From Streptomyces gossypii (GTDB lineage: Bacteria; Actinomycetota; Actinomycetes; Streptomycetales; Streptomycetaceae), in contig NZ_JAJAGO010000001.1 in the NCBI RefSeq assembly GCF_025165795.1, positions 372,001 to 436,000 of the forward strand: 64,000 nt of DNA. The letters are read 5' to 3'. The notes below the pieces were generated by a model. The model searched no databases and was not told where the DNA came from. It saw nothing but the letters and a program-made list of their open reading frames with translations. Below are positions 12,048 through 19,833 of the stretch, in pieces (the first letter of the stretch is position 1; each line of letters starts with the position of its first letter). The position numbers were made by a program, and so were the translations under genes.

Positions 12048-12076
12048 AAAAAACCCCGCACGGGACACAGGCGGGG
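12048..12076 (-). terminator. Intrinsic attenuator in the infC leader
   Basis: On the minus strand the arms CCCCGC and GCGGGG are followed immediately by six T residues, a rare canonical rho-independent terminator in this G+C-rich genome. It stands 88-116 nt before the infC start, so it must be read through to express the operon; transcription attenuation is the natural reading. Confidence 0.8.
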
Positions 12077-12304
12077 CTCCTCACAGACCGGGAGCACCAC
12101 CGCGTAGGCGGGGCGCAGCCTGACCTTTGACCCGCGGTCCGTAGGACCACTGGGTGGGAGATCGGAGCCTCCACTTGCGGGCCGGATCCGGAGGCCCACG
12201 TCGGTGGGGCTCGCGCATTCGGCCGGTCGATGTTCGAGCATACCAGCATTCGGGGGTGGGTGCCCGCCGCCGACCAGGGCCCTCGGCCTGTTGCGGCGCA
12301 GCAC

Positions 12305-12310
12305 TAGGCT
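12305..12310 (+). promoter_or_regulatory. Candidate -10 hexamer of a leaderless transcript (TAGGCT)
   Basis: TAGGCT ends 7 nt before the ATG at 12318 and no separate Shine-Dalgarno sequence fits between. The same arrangement occurs before the RecB-like gene (TAGGGT, ATG at 51881). Confidence 0.45.
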
Positions 12311-12317
12311 GGGGGCC

Positions 12318-12689
12318 ATGAGCGACCCCGCGACGACGCCCCACGAGACGAACACCCCGGACTTCGACGGCCTGACCCGCGACATCGCGGACGTGCCGGC
12401 CGTGGAGGTGATCACGACGGTGGCCGTCCATCTGATGTCCTCCGCCGCCGTCAAGTGCGGTCTCGCCGAAGAGGGGGACGAGCACAAGGACCTGGACGAG
12501 GCGCGGAAGCTCATCCAGGCGCTGGCCGGCCTGGTCACCGCCAGCGCCACCGAAATAGGCACATACCACGCGGCCCCGCTGCGTGACGGGCTCAAGTCGC
12601 TCCAGCTCGCCTTCCGCGAGGCGTCCCTGGTGGCCGACGAGCCGGGGCAGGGTCCGGGCGAGAAGTACACCGGGCCGGTCATCGGCTGA
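12318..12689 (+). CDS. DUF1844 family protein
   Basis: A small soluble protein of 123 residues from the ATG at 12318; the frame is open earlier but the start MSDPATTPHETNTPDFDG matches the usual family N-terminus. The core (about 25-95) has the helical DUF1844 pattern with VEVITTVAVHLMSSAAVKCGL and DLDEARKLIQALAGL. Function is unknown. In streptomycetes it stands next to infC, divergently, and probably uses a leaderless promoter here. Its 3' end overlaps the convergent aquaporin gene by 11 bp. Confidence 0.85.
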   Translation: MSDPATTPHETNTPDFDGLTRDIADVPAVEVITTVAVHLMSSAAVKCGLAEEGDEHKDLDEARKLIQALAGLVTASATEIGTYHAAPLRDGLKSLQLAFREASLVADEPGQGPGEKYTGPVIG

Positions 12690-13503
12690 CGGACGCGGGC
12701 CGGCCCAGGGTCGGCGGATGCGTCACGCCGTGCGCCAGCGCCGCGAGCGCCCCGCCGAGCAGCGGTGCGACCAGGAACAGCCACAGCTGACTCAGCGCCG
12801 CACCGCCCGCGAACAGCGCGGGCCCGATGCTGCGCGCCGGGTTGACGGAGGTGCCGGTCAGCGGGATGCCGACGAGGTGGACGACCGCCAGCGCCATGCC
12901 GATCGGCAGCCCGTCGAAGCCGGTGACGGCCACCCGGTGGGTCACCGCGAGCACCACGAACACCAGCAGGAAGGTCAGCACCACCTCGGCGACGAACGCC
13001 CCGCCGGTGTTGATGTGCACGGCGGAGCGGTCACCGAAGCCGTTGCTGCCGAAGCTCTCACTCGTCTCGATCCCCGGCACCTGTTTGGCGACGAGGAAGA
13101 GCAGCAGCGCACCGAGGATCGCACCGAGGACCTGGGCCACCCAGTAGCGCACGGCCATCGCGAGGTCGATGCGCCGGCCGATCAGCATGCCGAGCGTGAC
13201 CGCCGGGTTGACATGGCAGCCGGAGACCGCTCCGAGCGCGTATGCCAGTGCCAGCAGGACCAGCCCGAAGGTGAGGGCGATGCCCAGCGTGCCGATGTAC
13301 TCGGCGGACAGTACGGCGGCACCCACGCCGAAGAAGACGAGCAGCAGCGTGCCGAGACATTCCGCCGCCAGGATCTCCGGCGCCACCTGGCTGGTCAGCC
13401 GCGTCCGCAGACCGGAACTCCAGCTCGCTGCCCTGGCCCGGCGGCCCTCACCCCGGCCGCCGCCGGGTTCGTCGTCCGGCGCAGTCTCCCGCTCCTGGGA
13501 CAT
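12679..13503 (-). CDS. MIP-family channel, aquaporin type
   Basis: 274 residues: a charged cytoplasmic N-terminus of about 40 residues and six transmembrane segments. Both pore half-helices carry the NPA signature (residues 99-101 in CHVNPAVTLG and 221-223 in SVNPARSIGP). The residue after the second NPAR is Ser, not the Asp that marks glycerol facilitators, so a water channel is more likely than a GlpF. The true glycerol facilitator in this window is at 61246. It stands alone, with no obvious operon partner. Confidence 0.85.
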   Translation of the reverse strand: MSQERETAPDDEPGGGRGEGRRARAASWSSGLRTRLTSQVAPEILAAECLGTLLLVFFGVGAAVLSAEYIGTLGIALTFGLVLLALAYALGAVSGCHVNPAVTLGMLIGRRIDLAMAVRYWVAQVLGAILGALLLFLVAKQVPGIETSESFGSNGFGDRSAVHINTGGAFVAEVVLTFLLVFVVLAVTHRVAVTGFDGLPIGMALAVVHLVGIPLTGTSVNPARSIGPALFAGGAALSQLWLFLVAPLLGGALAALAHGVTHPPTLGRPASVSR

Positions 13504-13613
13504 GACGCCCTCCTGTCAGGGTGATCGCGGATCAGCGAGGTCTCCCTGAGTGTCGGACGGTGCCCGCATGGCCCGCACCCGGAGCGCGGCATGCGGGTGG
13601 CGGCGGACCGCGG

Positions 13614-14378
13614 TCAGCGCCGGTAGAGCGCTGTCGCGGGCAGGGTGCCATCGGGCGGCAGCAGGGCGAGGTCCAGCCCGCGCACGAGCCGGGCACGCAG
13701 GGTCTCGTCCGCCGCCAGAGCCCCGGCGACCCGCTGGGCGACGGCGGGGACGTCCGCCTCCGGCGCCAGTGCGAGCGCGAGGGTGCCGTCGGTGCCAGCT
13801 GGGCCCCCGGCCTCCCCGGCCTCCCCGGCGGGGACGAGCTGGGCGCCCCGCACCGCGGGCTCCGCCGCCAGTACGGTGCGCAGCGCCGTCATGACGTCCG
13901 GGTCCCGGAGCGGTCCGCCCTCCCCCGCACCGGCGTTCGCGAGGGCGCGCATACCGCTGCCGGTCAGCTCGTAGGTGACCGGACCGGCCAGGTCGATCAC
14001 GAGCGTGTCGGCCTGCTCCTGTGCCGCGGCGCGCAGCGCCTGCGGCAGCCGTACGGCGACCGGACGCGCGTCGGGCTGCCAGCGGGCGAGGGTCTCGGTG
14101 GAGCTGAAGGCGGGGAGCGCTCGGCGACCGCCGGGGGCGGTCAGGGTGGGTACCGCCATGTCGCTGGACTTGTCGCGACGCAGCCCGTCCGGGCCGGTCT
14201 CCGCCTCCCTGAGCACCGCGACCACCGGGACCAGGAGCCGCGCCCCGGACAGCGCGGCGAGCAGCCGCGGTTCGGTGGCGGGGTCGGCCTTCCACGCGGC
14301 GAGCGCCTCGGACAGCGCGGGGTCGGCCGAGCCGTCGTCGCCTTCGAAACCGGGGTCGGGGATGTTCTTGGGCTCCAT
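13614..14378 (-). CDS. SseB-family protein
   Basis: 254 residues from the ATG at 14378; earlier residues of the open frame are not conserved-looking. It has two related halves: an SseB N-terminal-like domain (about 15-125, with LVPVVAVLRE and FSSTETLARWQP) and a C-terminal alpha/beta domain (about 155-250) resembling the SseB C-terminal region. SseB proteins are of unclear role; actinobacterial members are often linked to type VII secretion or enhanced serine sensitivity. It is followed upstream on the same strand by the mycosin gene (62-bp gap), which fits a secretion context. Confidence 0.7.
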   Translation of the reverse strand: MEPKNIPDPGFEGDDGSADPALSEALAAWKADPATEPRLLAALSGARLLVPVVAVLREAETGPDGLRRDKSSDMAVPTLTAPGGRRALPAFSSTETLARWQPDARPVAVRLPQALRAAAQEQADTLVIDLAGPVTYELTGSGMRALANAGAGEGGPLRDPDVMTALRTVLAAEPAVRGAQLVPAGEAGEAGGPAGTDGTLALALAPEADVPAVAQRVAGALAADETLRARLVRGLDLALLPPDGTLPATALYRR

Positions 14379-14440
14379 GACGCGAGCGTATCGGGCGTCC
14401 TCACACCGTCTTCGCCCACCACCCAGCAGGTGGGGGCGCG

Positions 14441-15667
14441 TCAACTGCGCGGCAGGCCGGGCCGCAGCCGCAGTCTGAACCCTCGCAGCAGGGCGAGCGC
14501 CACCCCGATGAGCAGCACGCCGCAGACGCCCGCGACCGGGGCGAGCCAGCCGCCGCCGCCACCGTCCTGTTGGTCGGGCCCGGTGCCGAAGTAGCGCTCT
14601 TCCTGCGGCAGTCTGCTCGGCTCCAGTGTGCGCGCGGAGAGATCGGTGCCCATTTCGATGGCGGCGGCGGGGTCGACGATGCCGGTCCCCAGCGCGTCGC
14701 TGCGGCCGCCCTCCGGGGTGTTCCGGGCCGTGTCGGCGATGAGGTCCTTGATCTGCGCCGGGGTCAGGTCGGGGTGTGCGGCACGTACGAGCGCGACCGC
14801 TCCGGAGACGAAGGCGGCGGCGGCGCTGGTGCCCCAGCCCTCGTAGTAGCGGCGGTCGGGCTCGGAGATGATCACGTCCTTGCCCGGTGCGGCGACGGTG
14901 GCGTACCAGCGGCGGGTGGAGAAGGAGGCGCGGGCGCCGCTCTGGTCGACTGCGGCGACGGCGATCACGCCGGGGTAGGCGGCCGGGTAGGAGACATGGT
15001 CGCCGTCCTCACCGGCGTTGCCCGCGGAGGCGACGACGGCGACGCCCTTGCGCAGCGCGTACCGGACGGCGGCGTCCTCGCGGGGTTCGGGGTGCGCGGA
15101 GTCGCTGTCATCGCCCAGAGAGAGGTTGATGACGTCGGCGCCGTGATCGACCGCCCAGCGGATGCCCTCCGCGAGGGCGCCGCCGCGGTCCCTGCGGGCC
15201 TTGTCGCGCTGCGGGTCGCCCTCCTCCAGCAGCACCCTGACCGGGAGGATCTTCGTCTCGGGGGCGACGCCGAGCAGGCCCTCGGACGCGTCCGGTCCGT
15301 GACCGTGCCCGGCGATGATCCCGGCCATCGCGGTGCCGTGCCGGGCCCAGGGCGCATCGCCGCGGGCGGCGCCGAAGCCGACCATGTCCTTGCCCGTGAG
15401 CACGGAGCCCCGCAGGTCGGGGTGGCTGCCGTCGACTCCGGTGTCCAGGACGGCGACGGTCACCCCCTCGCCCTTGGTCGTCTTCCAGGCGTCTCCGGCG
15501 TTGACCGCCTTGAGGCCCCACTGCCGACGCTGGATGTCCCCGTCCGCCGCGAAAGCCGTGCCGGGGGCCGAGGTGAGCAGCGTGCAGGCGGCGAGGAGCA
15601 GGGCGAGCAGGAGCGTCGCCGTGCGCCGGGGATGCCCCGAAGGGCGGAGGTGGTGCGCTGTCATCAC
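14441..15667 (-). CDS. mycP: Mycosin-type membrane-anchored subtilisin protease
   Basis: 408 residues with a signal peptide (about 1-41), an S8 protease domain and a C-terminal transmembrane helix (about 375-398) followed by a short basic tail. The catalytic triad is intact: Asp75 (VLDTGVDG), His110 (RHGTAMAG) and Ser281 (GTSAAAAF), with oxyanion Asn217 (SAGNAGE). Mycosins belong to type VII (ESX) secretion systems. No EccB-E, EsxA/B or FtsK-like ATPase gene is in the window, so its partners are elsewhere or it works alone. Its ATG overlaps the stop of the upstream membrane-protein gene by 4 bp, so these two are an operon. Confidence 0.88.
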   Translation of the reverse strand: MMTAHHLRPSGHPRRTATLLLALLLAACTLLTSAPGTAFAADGDIQRRQWGLKAVNAGDAWKTTKGEGVTVAVLDTGVDGSHPDLRGSVLTGKDMVGFGAARGDAPWARHGTAMAGIIAGHGHGPDASEGLLGVAPETKILPVRVLLEEGDPQRDKARRDRGGALAEGIRWAVDHGADVINLSLGDDSDSAHPEPREDAAVRYALRKGVAVVASAGNAGEDGDHVSYPAAYPGVIAVAAVDQSGARASFSTRRWYATVAAPGKDVIISEPDRRYYEGWGTSAAAAFVSGAVALVRAAHPDLTPAQIKDLIADTARNTPEGGRSDALGTGIVDPAAAIEMGTDLSARTLEPSRLPQEERYFGTGPDQQDGGGGGWLAPVAGVCGVLLIGVALALLRGFRLRLRPGLPRS

Positions 15668-16896
15668 TTGTCTTCCGTGTCCGCGCCGGGGAGCTGCTCG
15701 CGGAGGCCGCTCTCGATCCGGTCCGCGAGGCTCTTGGCGTCGTGCCCGAGCCCCGCCTGCGCCGCGGCGGAGGTCTGGTCCTTGGCGGTGGCTTCGGCGG
15801 CGGGCTGCGGATCGCTGACCGTACGGCCGTCGGCGAAGCCGGTGACCGCGTAGACGACCGCGGGGGCTTCGGTGAGGACGCCGAGGGTCCAGCTCGCGCG
15901 CTGTGCGTCGCCGAAGTCGGCGGAGACGGTGCCGCGTCCCGGGTAGGTACGGGGCATCAGGTCGCCGCGCTCGGAGAGCTTCTCGTCCGCGAACCGTTCG
16001 CGCAGCTTCCGCATCCCCTCCTCATCGGCCTCGGTGAAGACGACGCCGACCGTCGTCACGCTGCTGCTCGTCTCGTCGGCGTAGGTGGCGCGGATCAGCC
16101 GTTCGCAGCCGACCGCCCTGAGCGCCTTGCCGAGCAGCGGGTCGAAGGCGTTCCGGCAGGTGCTGTCCGGTGCGACCGCCACCCTGGTCCAGGCCCGGTC
16201 GGCGCCGCCGGGGCCCGCTCCCTTCCCGGTGATCTCGCGAGGGAAGAGAGTGTCGACGGGGACGTTGTGCCACAGCTCGCGGGACGTGTCGAAATCGGCC
16301 TCTGCGGCGGGCTCGGCGTCGGCGTCGCCGGTGAACCAGATGCCCGTGCCGACACCGCCGAGCAGACCCGTACCCAGGACCAGGCAGGCGACGGCGAGAA
16401 GCGTGCGCACGGGCGGGCGGCGGCGCTCGGCCGTGATCGGCCGCAACCGGAAGGTGGGCGGTCCGGCGAGGTCGGCCGGACCGGGCACGGAGGCGGCACG
16501 GCGCGGCGCGACGATGGGCTCGCCGGTGGGCGGCGGGGGTTGCGGCGGAGCGCTGGGCAGCGGCGGCCGGGGATGCCTCGACCGCTCCGGGGCTCCGGGG
16601 CGGCCGGTCTCGCGTTCGCCCGCGGTCCGGCGCCCGCCGTTTTCGCCCTGCCGTGCCGGAGCTGACGCGGGGACACCTGCGGGGGCGGTCGCGGAGCCGC
16701 CCGAAGGACCGTTGGCCGGGGCACGCTGCGGGGGCGGTCCGGGAGCGCGCATGGTGGCGCGGTCCGCGCCCGCCAGGGGCCTGCCCGCCGGCGGCGGGGG
16801 CCCGGTGCCGGGGCGTGGCGGTGCCGGTGGGCGCGGGGGCGCCGTCGGCTGCCTCGGCACGCGCTCGGAGTGCGCGGAGTCGGCTTCTGCGCTCAT
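15664..16896 (-). CDS. Pro-rich, single-pass membrane protein of unknown function
   Basis: 410 residues from the ATG at 16896 (GGAAAGG upstream). Residues 1-230 are disordered and rich in Pro, Gly, Arg and Ala. One transmembrane segment follows (LLAVACLVLGTGLLGGVGTG and onward), and then an extracytoplasmic domain of about 160 residues with a few cysteines (for example DSTCRNAFDPLL and GCERLI). I do not recognise a named domain. The 4-bp ATGA overlap with the mycosin gene downstream means the two are translationally coupled, so it is probably a partner, substrate or scaffold of that protease. Confidence 0.7.
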   Translation of the reverse strand: MSAEADSAHSERVPRQPTAPPRPPAPPRPGTGPPPPAGRPLAGADRATMRAPGPPPQRAPANGPSGGSATAPAGVPASAPARQGENGGRRTAGERETGRPGAPERSRHPRPPLPSAPPQPPPPTGEPIVAPRRAASVPGPADLAGPPTFRLRPITAERRRPPVRTLLAVACLVLGTGLLGGVGTGIWFTGDADAEPAAEADFDTSRELWHNVPVDTLFPREITGKGAGPGGADRAWTRVAVAPDSTCRNAFDPLLGKALRAVGCERLIRATYADETSSSVTTVGVVFTEADEEGMRKLRERFADEKLSERGDLMPRTYPGRGTVSADFGDAQRASWTLGVLTEAPAVVYAVTGFADGRTVSDPQPAAEATAKDQTSAAAQAGLGHDAKSLADRIESGLREQLPGADTEDK

Positions 16897-17226
16897 TCGC
16901 AGCCCTTTCCGCGCCTCGCCGCCCGCACAAGTGCCGTTCCGCGCAAGCCTGGTTGGTATCCGGACAGCATGCCGCTGCTCCTGCCGAGGTGTGGTGTGCG
17001 CGGTTACGACCTGGTGCACGACAGCCAGCGGGCTCCCGGCGCCCTGCGACTCCGCTCACTGGTCCACTCGCTACCGCGCACCGGGGCGTTACTCTACGGG
17101 GCGGACAGCCGTGCCCGACAACCCGTCTGCCCGCCGTACGCCGCAGGGTGGCACCGCCGCGAGGCTCCGCGACACTTCCCTTCCGGGGTCTGTGCGCCGG
17201 CCCGAAGGTCTGGCAATCTGCCAAGG

Positions 17227-18441
17227 GTGTTCGACACCACTGCCGACCTCGCCGCCGACCGGTCCCGCTACGACCGTGCGACCTCGGAGCTGGACGCCCC
17301 GCTGGCCCTTGTCGACCTGGACGCCTTCGACGCCAACGCCGCCGACCTGCGCCGCCGTGCGGGCGGCAAACCGCTGCGGGTGGCCAGCAAGTCGATACGC
17401 TGCCGGGCGCTACTGGAGCGGGTGCTGGCGACGGACGGCTTCGCGGGAGTGCTGGGCTTCACCCTTGCCGAGTGCCTGTGGCTGGCGCGCTCCGGTGTGC
17501 AGGACGTGCTGCTCGCCTATCCGTCCGCCGACCGGGCCCGTTTCGCGGAGCTGGCCTCGGATTCGAAGCTGGCGCGGACGGTGACGGTGATGATCGACGA
17601 TCCGGCCCAACTGGCGCTGATCGACGCCTCACGGAACGGCGGCGGTGAGGAGATCCGGGTCTGTCTGGAGCTGGACACCTCGCTGCGGCTGCTCGGAGGC
17701 CGGGTCCGGATAGGTGCGCGCCGCTCCCCTCTGCACTCCCCAGCCCAACTGGCCGCGATGGCCCGTACGGTGCTGCGCCGGCCGGGATTCCGGCTGGTGG
17801 GCCTGATGGCCTACGAGGGGCATGTCGCGGGTGTCCCGGACGCGGTCGCGGGGCAGCCACTGCGGTCCCGGGGGATCCGGGTGATGCAGTCAGCCGCACG
17901 CCGGGAGCTGGCGGTGCGCCGAGCGGCGGCCGTGAGGGCGGTGCGCGCGGTCGTCCCGGACCTGGAGTTCGTCAACGGCGGCGGCACGGGCAGCGTGCAG
18001 CACACGGCGCGGGAGGCGGCGGTGACGGAGATCGCGGCAGGTTCCGGCCTGTTCGTGCCGCGGCTCTTCGACGGCTACACCTCCTTCACCGGCCGGGCGG
18101 CGGCACTGTACGCGCTGCCGGTGGTGCGCAGGCCGGGCCCGGGTGTGGTCACGGTGCTGGGCGGCGGCTACCCCGCCTCCGGGGCGCACGGCCGGGACCG
18201 GCTGCCGCAGCCGTACCTCCCGCCGGGACTGCGCTATGACGCGATGGAGGGGCCGGGCGAGGTGCAGACGCCGCTGCTGGGCACTCCGGCGGACGATCTG
18301 CTGATCGGCGACAAGGTGTGGTTCCGGCACGCCAAGTCCGGGGAGATGTGCGAGCACTTCACCCGGTTGCATCTGGTCGAGGGCGAGCGGGTGACCGCCA
18401 CGGTGCCGACGTACCGGGGCGAGGGGCACACCTTCCTGTGA
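17227..18441 (+). CDS. D-threonine aldolase / amino acid deaminase-like PLP enzyme
   Basis: 404 residues from a GTG at 17227; upstream frame has no family character. An alanine-racemase-type PLP barrel (about 25-265) contains the candidate Schiff-base lysine Lys55 in VASKSIRC. A C-terminal D-serine-dehydratase-like domain (about 300-395) contains a metal-site-like HTFL tail and the KSGEMCEHF stretch. Relatives cleave D-threonine-type beta-hydroxy amino acids or dehydrate D-serine, with PLP and a divalent metal. The substrate is unproven. It stands alone between divergent and convergent genes. Confidence 0.8.
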   Translation: MFDTTADLAADRSRYDRATSELDAPLALVDLDAFDANAADLRRRAGGKPLRVASKSIRCRALLERVLATDGFAGVLGFTLAECLWLARSGVQDVLLAYPSADRARFAELASDSKLARTVTVMIDDPAQLALIDASRNGGGEEIRVCLELDTSLRLLGGRVRIGARRSPLHSPAQLAAMARTVLRRPGFRLVGLMAYEGHVAGVPDAVAGQPLRSRGIRVMQSAARRELAVRRAAAVRAVRAVVPDLEFVNGGGTGSVQHTAREAAVTEIAAGSGLFVPRLFDGYTSFTGRAAALYALPVVRRPGPGVVTVLGGGYPASGAHGRDRLPQPYLPPGLRYDAMEGPGEVQTPLLGTPADDLLIGDKVWFRHAKSGEMCEHFTRLHLVEGERVTATVPTYRGEGHTFL

Positions 18442-18457
18442 CGGTGCGCCCCGTACC

Positions 18458-18487
18458 GGGCGGACAGGCCCTGCGCTCTGTCCGCCC
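18458..18487. terminator. Bidirectional terminator between convergent genes
   Basis: Perfect 10-bp arms GGGCGGACAG (18458-18467) and CTGTCCGCCC (18478-18487), 10-nt loop, between the stops of the PLP enzyme and the DUF2510 protein. Confidence 0.7.
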
Positions 18488-18489
18488 GC

Positions 18490-19392
18490 CTACACCTGCT
18501 CGCTGCTTCCGTCGTCGTCCGCGACCGTGCCCTCTGTGACGCCCTTGACCAGCTTGTCCATGGCGCTCAGCGGCGGCGCCTCGTCATGGATGTCGAAGCC
18601 GCTGCGGATCACCAGCATCCGGCCGGAGCCGTCGGGGTGCGGGAAGACGACGGACTCGATGTAGGCGTCCGGTCCGAGCTTGTTCTCCAGCTGCCAGCGG
18701 ACACGGTAGCCGTCCTCGCCCGCGACGGAGACCTTCTCGGAGAGCAGCTCCTTGTGCGACTCGATCCCGCCGTAGACCTCTGCCCCGTACGACTGCTGGG
18801 CATTGGGCTCGATGTCGGCCTTGGCGAGTGTCTCGGCGTCCTCCTCGCCCGCGGAGGCGTTCATCACGGCCGCGCCGCCGCGCACGCAGCCCTGCTCCTT
18901 GTCACCGGGGCACTTGTACGGGCCGATGGTGACCGCCGCGCCCCCGGTGCCCTCCGTGCGCTGCCAGCCGCCGAGCAGCGGCAGTTTCACGCCCTCGGCG
19001 ATGCTGCCGGGCTCACCGCTCGGGGCGGGCTCCTCCGGTACGTCGTCCGGGTCATCCGGTTCGCCTGATTCACCCGGCTTGTCCGGTCCGGTGGGTGAGG
19101 GCTTGTCCTTCGCCTTGTCGTCCTTGGAGTCGTCGCCGGAGTCGTCGGCCAAGACGAGCACGCTGCCGATGATCAGAGCCACCACGACCGCCACGGACGC
19201 GCATATCCCCGCTATCAGCGGCCCCTTGGGGCGTTGGCCGGGAGGAACCCCGGGCGGCGTCGCCATCGGCATCTGCGGGTAGCCCGGAGCGCGGGTCTGC
19301 TCCGTCCAAGCCGAGCCGTCCCACCAGCGCTCCAGGGCGGGGCCATTGCCTGTGTGCCCAGGGTCTGGAAACCAGCCGGGCGGAGTCGTCAT
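18490..19392 (-). CDS. DUF2510-domain membrane protein
   Basis: 300 residues from the ATG at 19392; GTG 19398 and TTG 19404 are alternatives. A DUF2510 motif opens the protein (PPGWFPDPG ... ERWWDGSAWTEQTRAPG, about 4-36). One transmembrane helix follows (about 55-78), then an acidic Asp/Pro/Ser-rich linker and an extracytoplasmic domain of about 170 residues. DUF2510 domains are frequent at the cytoplasmic face of actinobacterial membrane proteins; the role is unknown. No operon partner. Confidence 0.75.
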   Translation of the reverse strand: MTTPPGWFPDPGHTGNGPALERWWDGSAWTEQTRAPGYPQMPMATPPGVPPGQRPKGPLIAGICASVAVVVALIIGSVLVLADDSGDDSKDDKAKDKPSPTGPDKPGESGEPDDPDDVPEEPAPSGEPGSIAEGVKLPLLGGWQRTEGTGGAAVTIGPYKCPGDKEQGCVRGGAAVMNASAGEEDAETLAKADIEPNAQQSYGAEVYGGIESHKELLSEKVSVAGEDGYRVRWQLENKLGPDAYIESVVFPHPDGSGRMLVIRSGFDIHDEAPPLSAMDKLVKGVTEGTVADDDGSSEQV

Positions 19393-19562
19393 GGTCACGG
19401 ACAAACCCTAGGGCAACAAACGTACGAGCGACGCGCCAGGAGGGCTTTCCGGTGCGTTAATCGGCCGGAGAAGGCGGCGGATCCGGTGCGGGCACCCCGA
19501 CAGCATGGATTCCGGAGGCAGGGCGCGGTGCGGGTGGGCCTCCCCGCCCCCGTCCCGGCGCG

Positions 19563-19605
19563 CCCGCAGCCCCGCAGCCCCGCAGCCCCGCAGCCCCGCA
19601 GCCCG
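19563..19605. repeat. Short tandem repeat, 8-bp unit CCCCGCAG, five copies
   Basis: GCAG recurs exactly every 8 bp at 19566, 19574, 19582, 19590 and 19598. It lies immediately upstream of the peptidase-C26 remnant and is not inside a convincing gene. Confidence 0.8.
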
Positions 19606-19770
19606 TTGGAGGTTGCCCTGTCCGCACCGCTGATCGGCATCAGCACCTACCTGGAACCCGAGGTGCGCTGGCGGCAGCCCGCCGCACTGCCTCCGGCCGG
19701 ATACCACCTGTGGGTGCGGCGCGCGGACTGCCTCGCCGTACTGCTCCCGCCCGACATCGCGGGCGACCCG
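19606..19770 (+). pseudogene. Remnant of a gamma-glutamyl-GABA hydrolase (peptidase C26) gene
   Basis: The plus frame starting near 19606 reads APLIGISTYLEPEVRW, PAALPPAGYHLWV and LAVLLPPD, a good match in order and spacing to the N-terminus of class I glutamine-amidotransferase-like peptidases C26. After about 50 residues the similarity stops and Pro/Ala-rich sequence follows; the glutamine-amidotransferase Cys and His motifs are absent. A GGAGG stands before it but no ATG/GTG start. It is read as a decayed 5' fragment left when the LysR gene region was rearranged. Confidence 0.55.
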
Positions 19771-19833
19771 CGCACCGGGCCGCCCGCCCCGGAGCCACCG
19801 GTGCGGGGCGCAGCGGCGACACCGACGGCACCG

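Larger units (their letters stand above)
11961..12317 (-). promoter_or_regulatory. Untranslated leader of infC-rpmI-rplT
   Basis: About 350 nt separate infC from the divergent DUF1844 gene. The interval holds the attenuator at 12048-12076 and an exact 9-nt repeat AGGCGGGGC at 12069-12077 and 12106-12114 (plus-strand reading). The upstream copy could compete for the 3' arm of the terminator and so act as an antiterminator. The pairing scheme is inferred; the repeat and hairpin are seen directly. Confidence 0.55.

Noticed and set aside
12225..12245. LexA box upstream of infC
   Set aside because: Only a half-site (TCGAAC on the minus strand) is present; the second half-site at the correct spacing is missing.
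19563..19605. CRISPR array
   Set aside because: The 8-bp units follow one another with no spacers. It is a simple tandem repeat.
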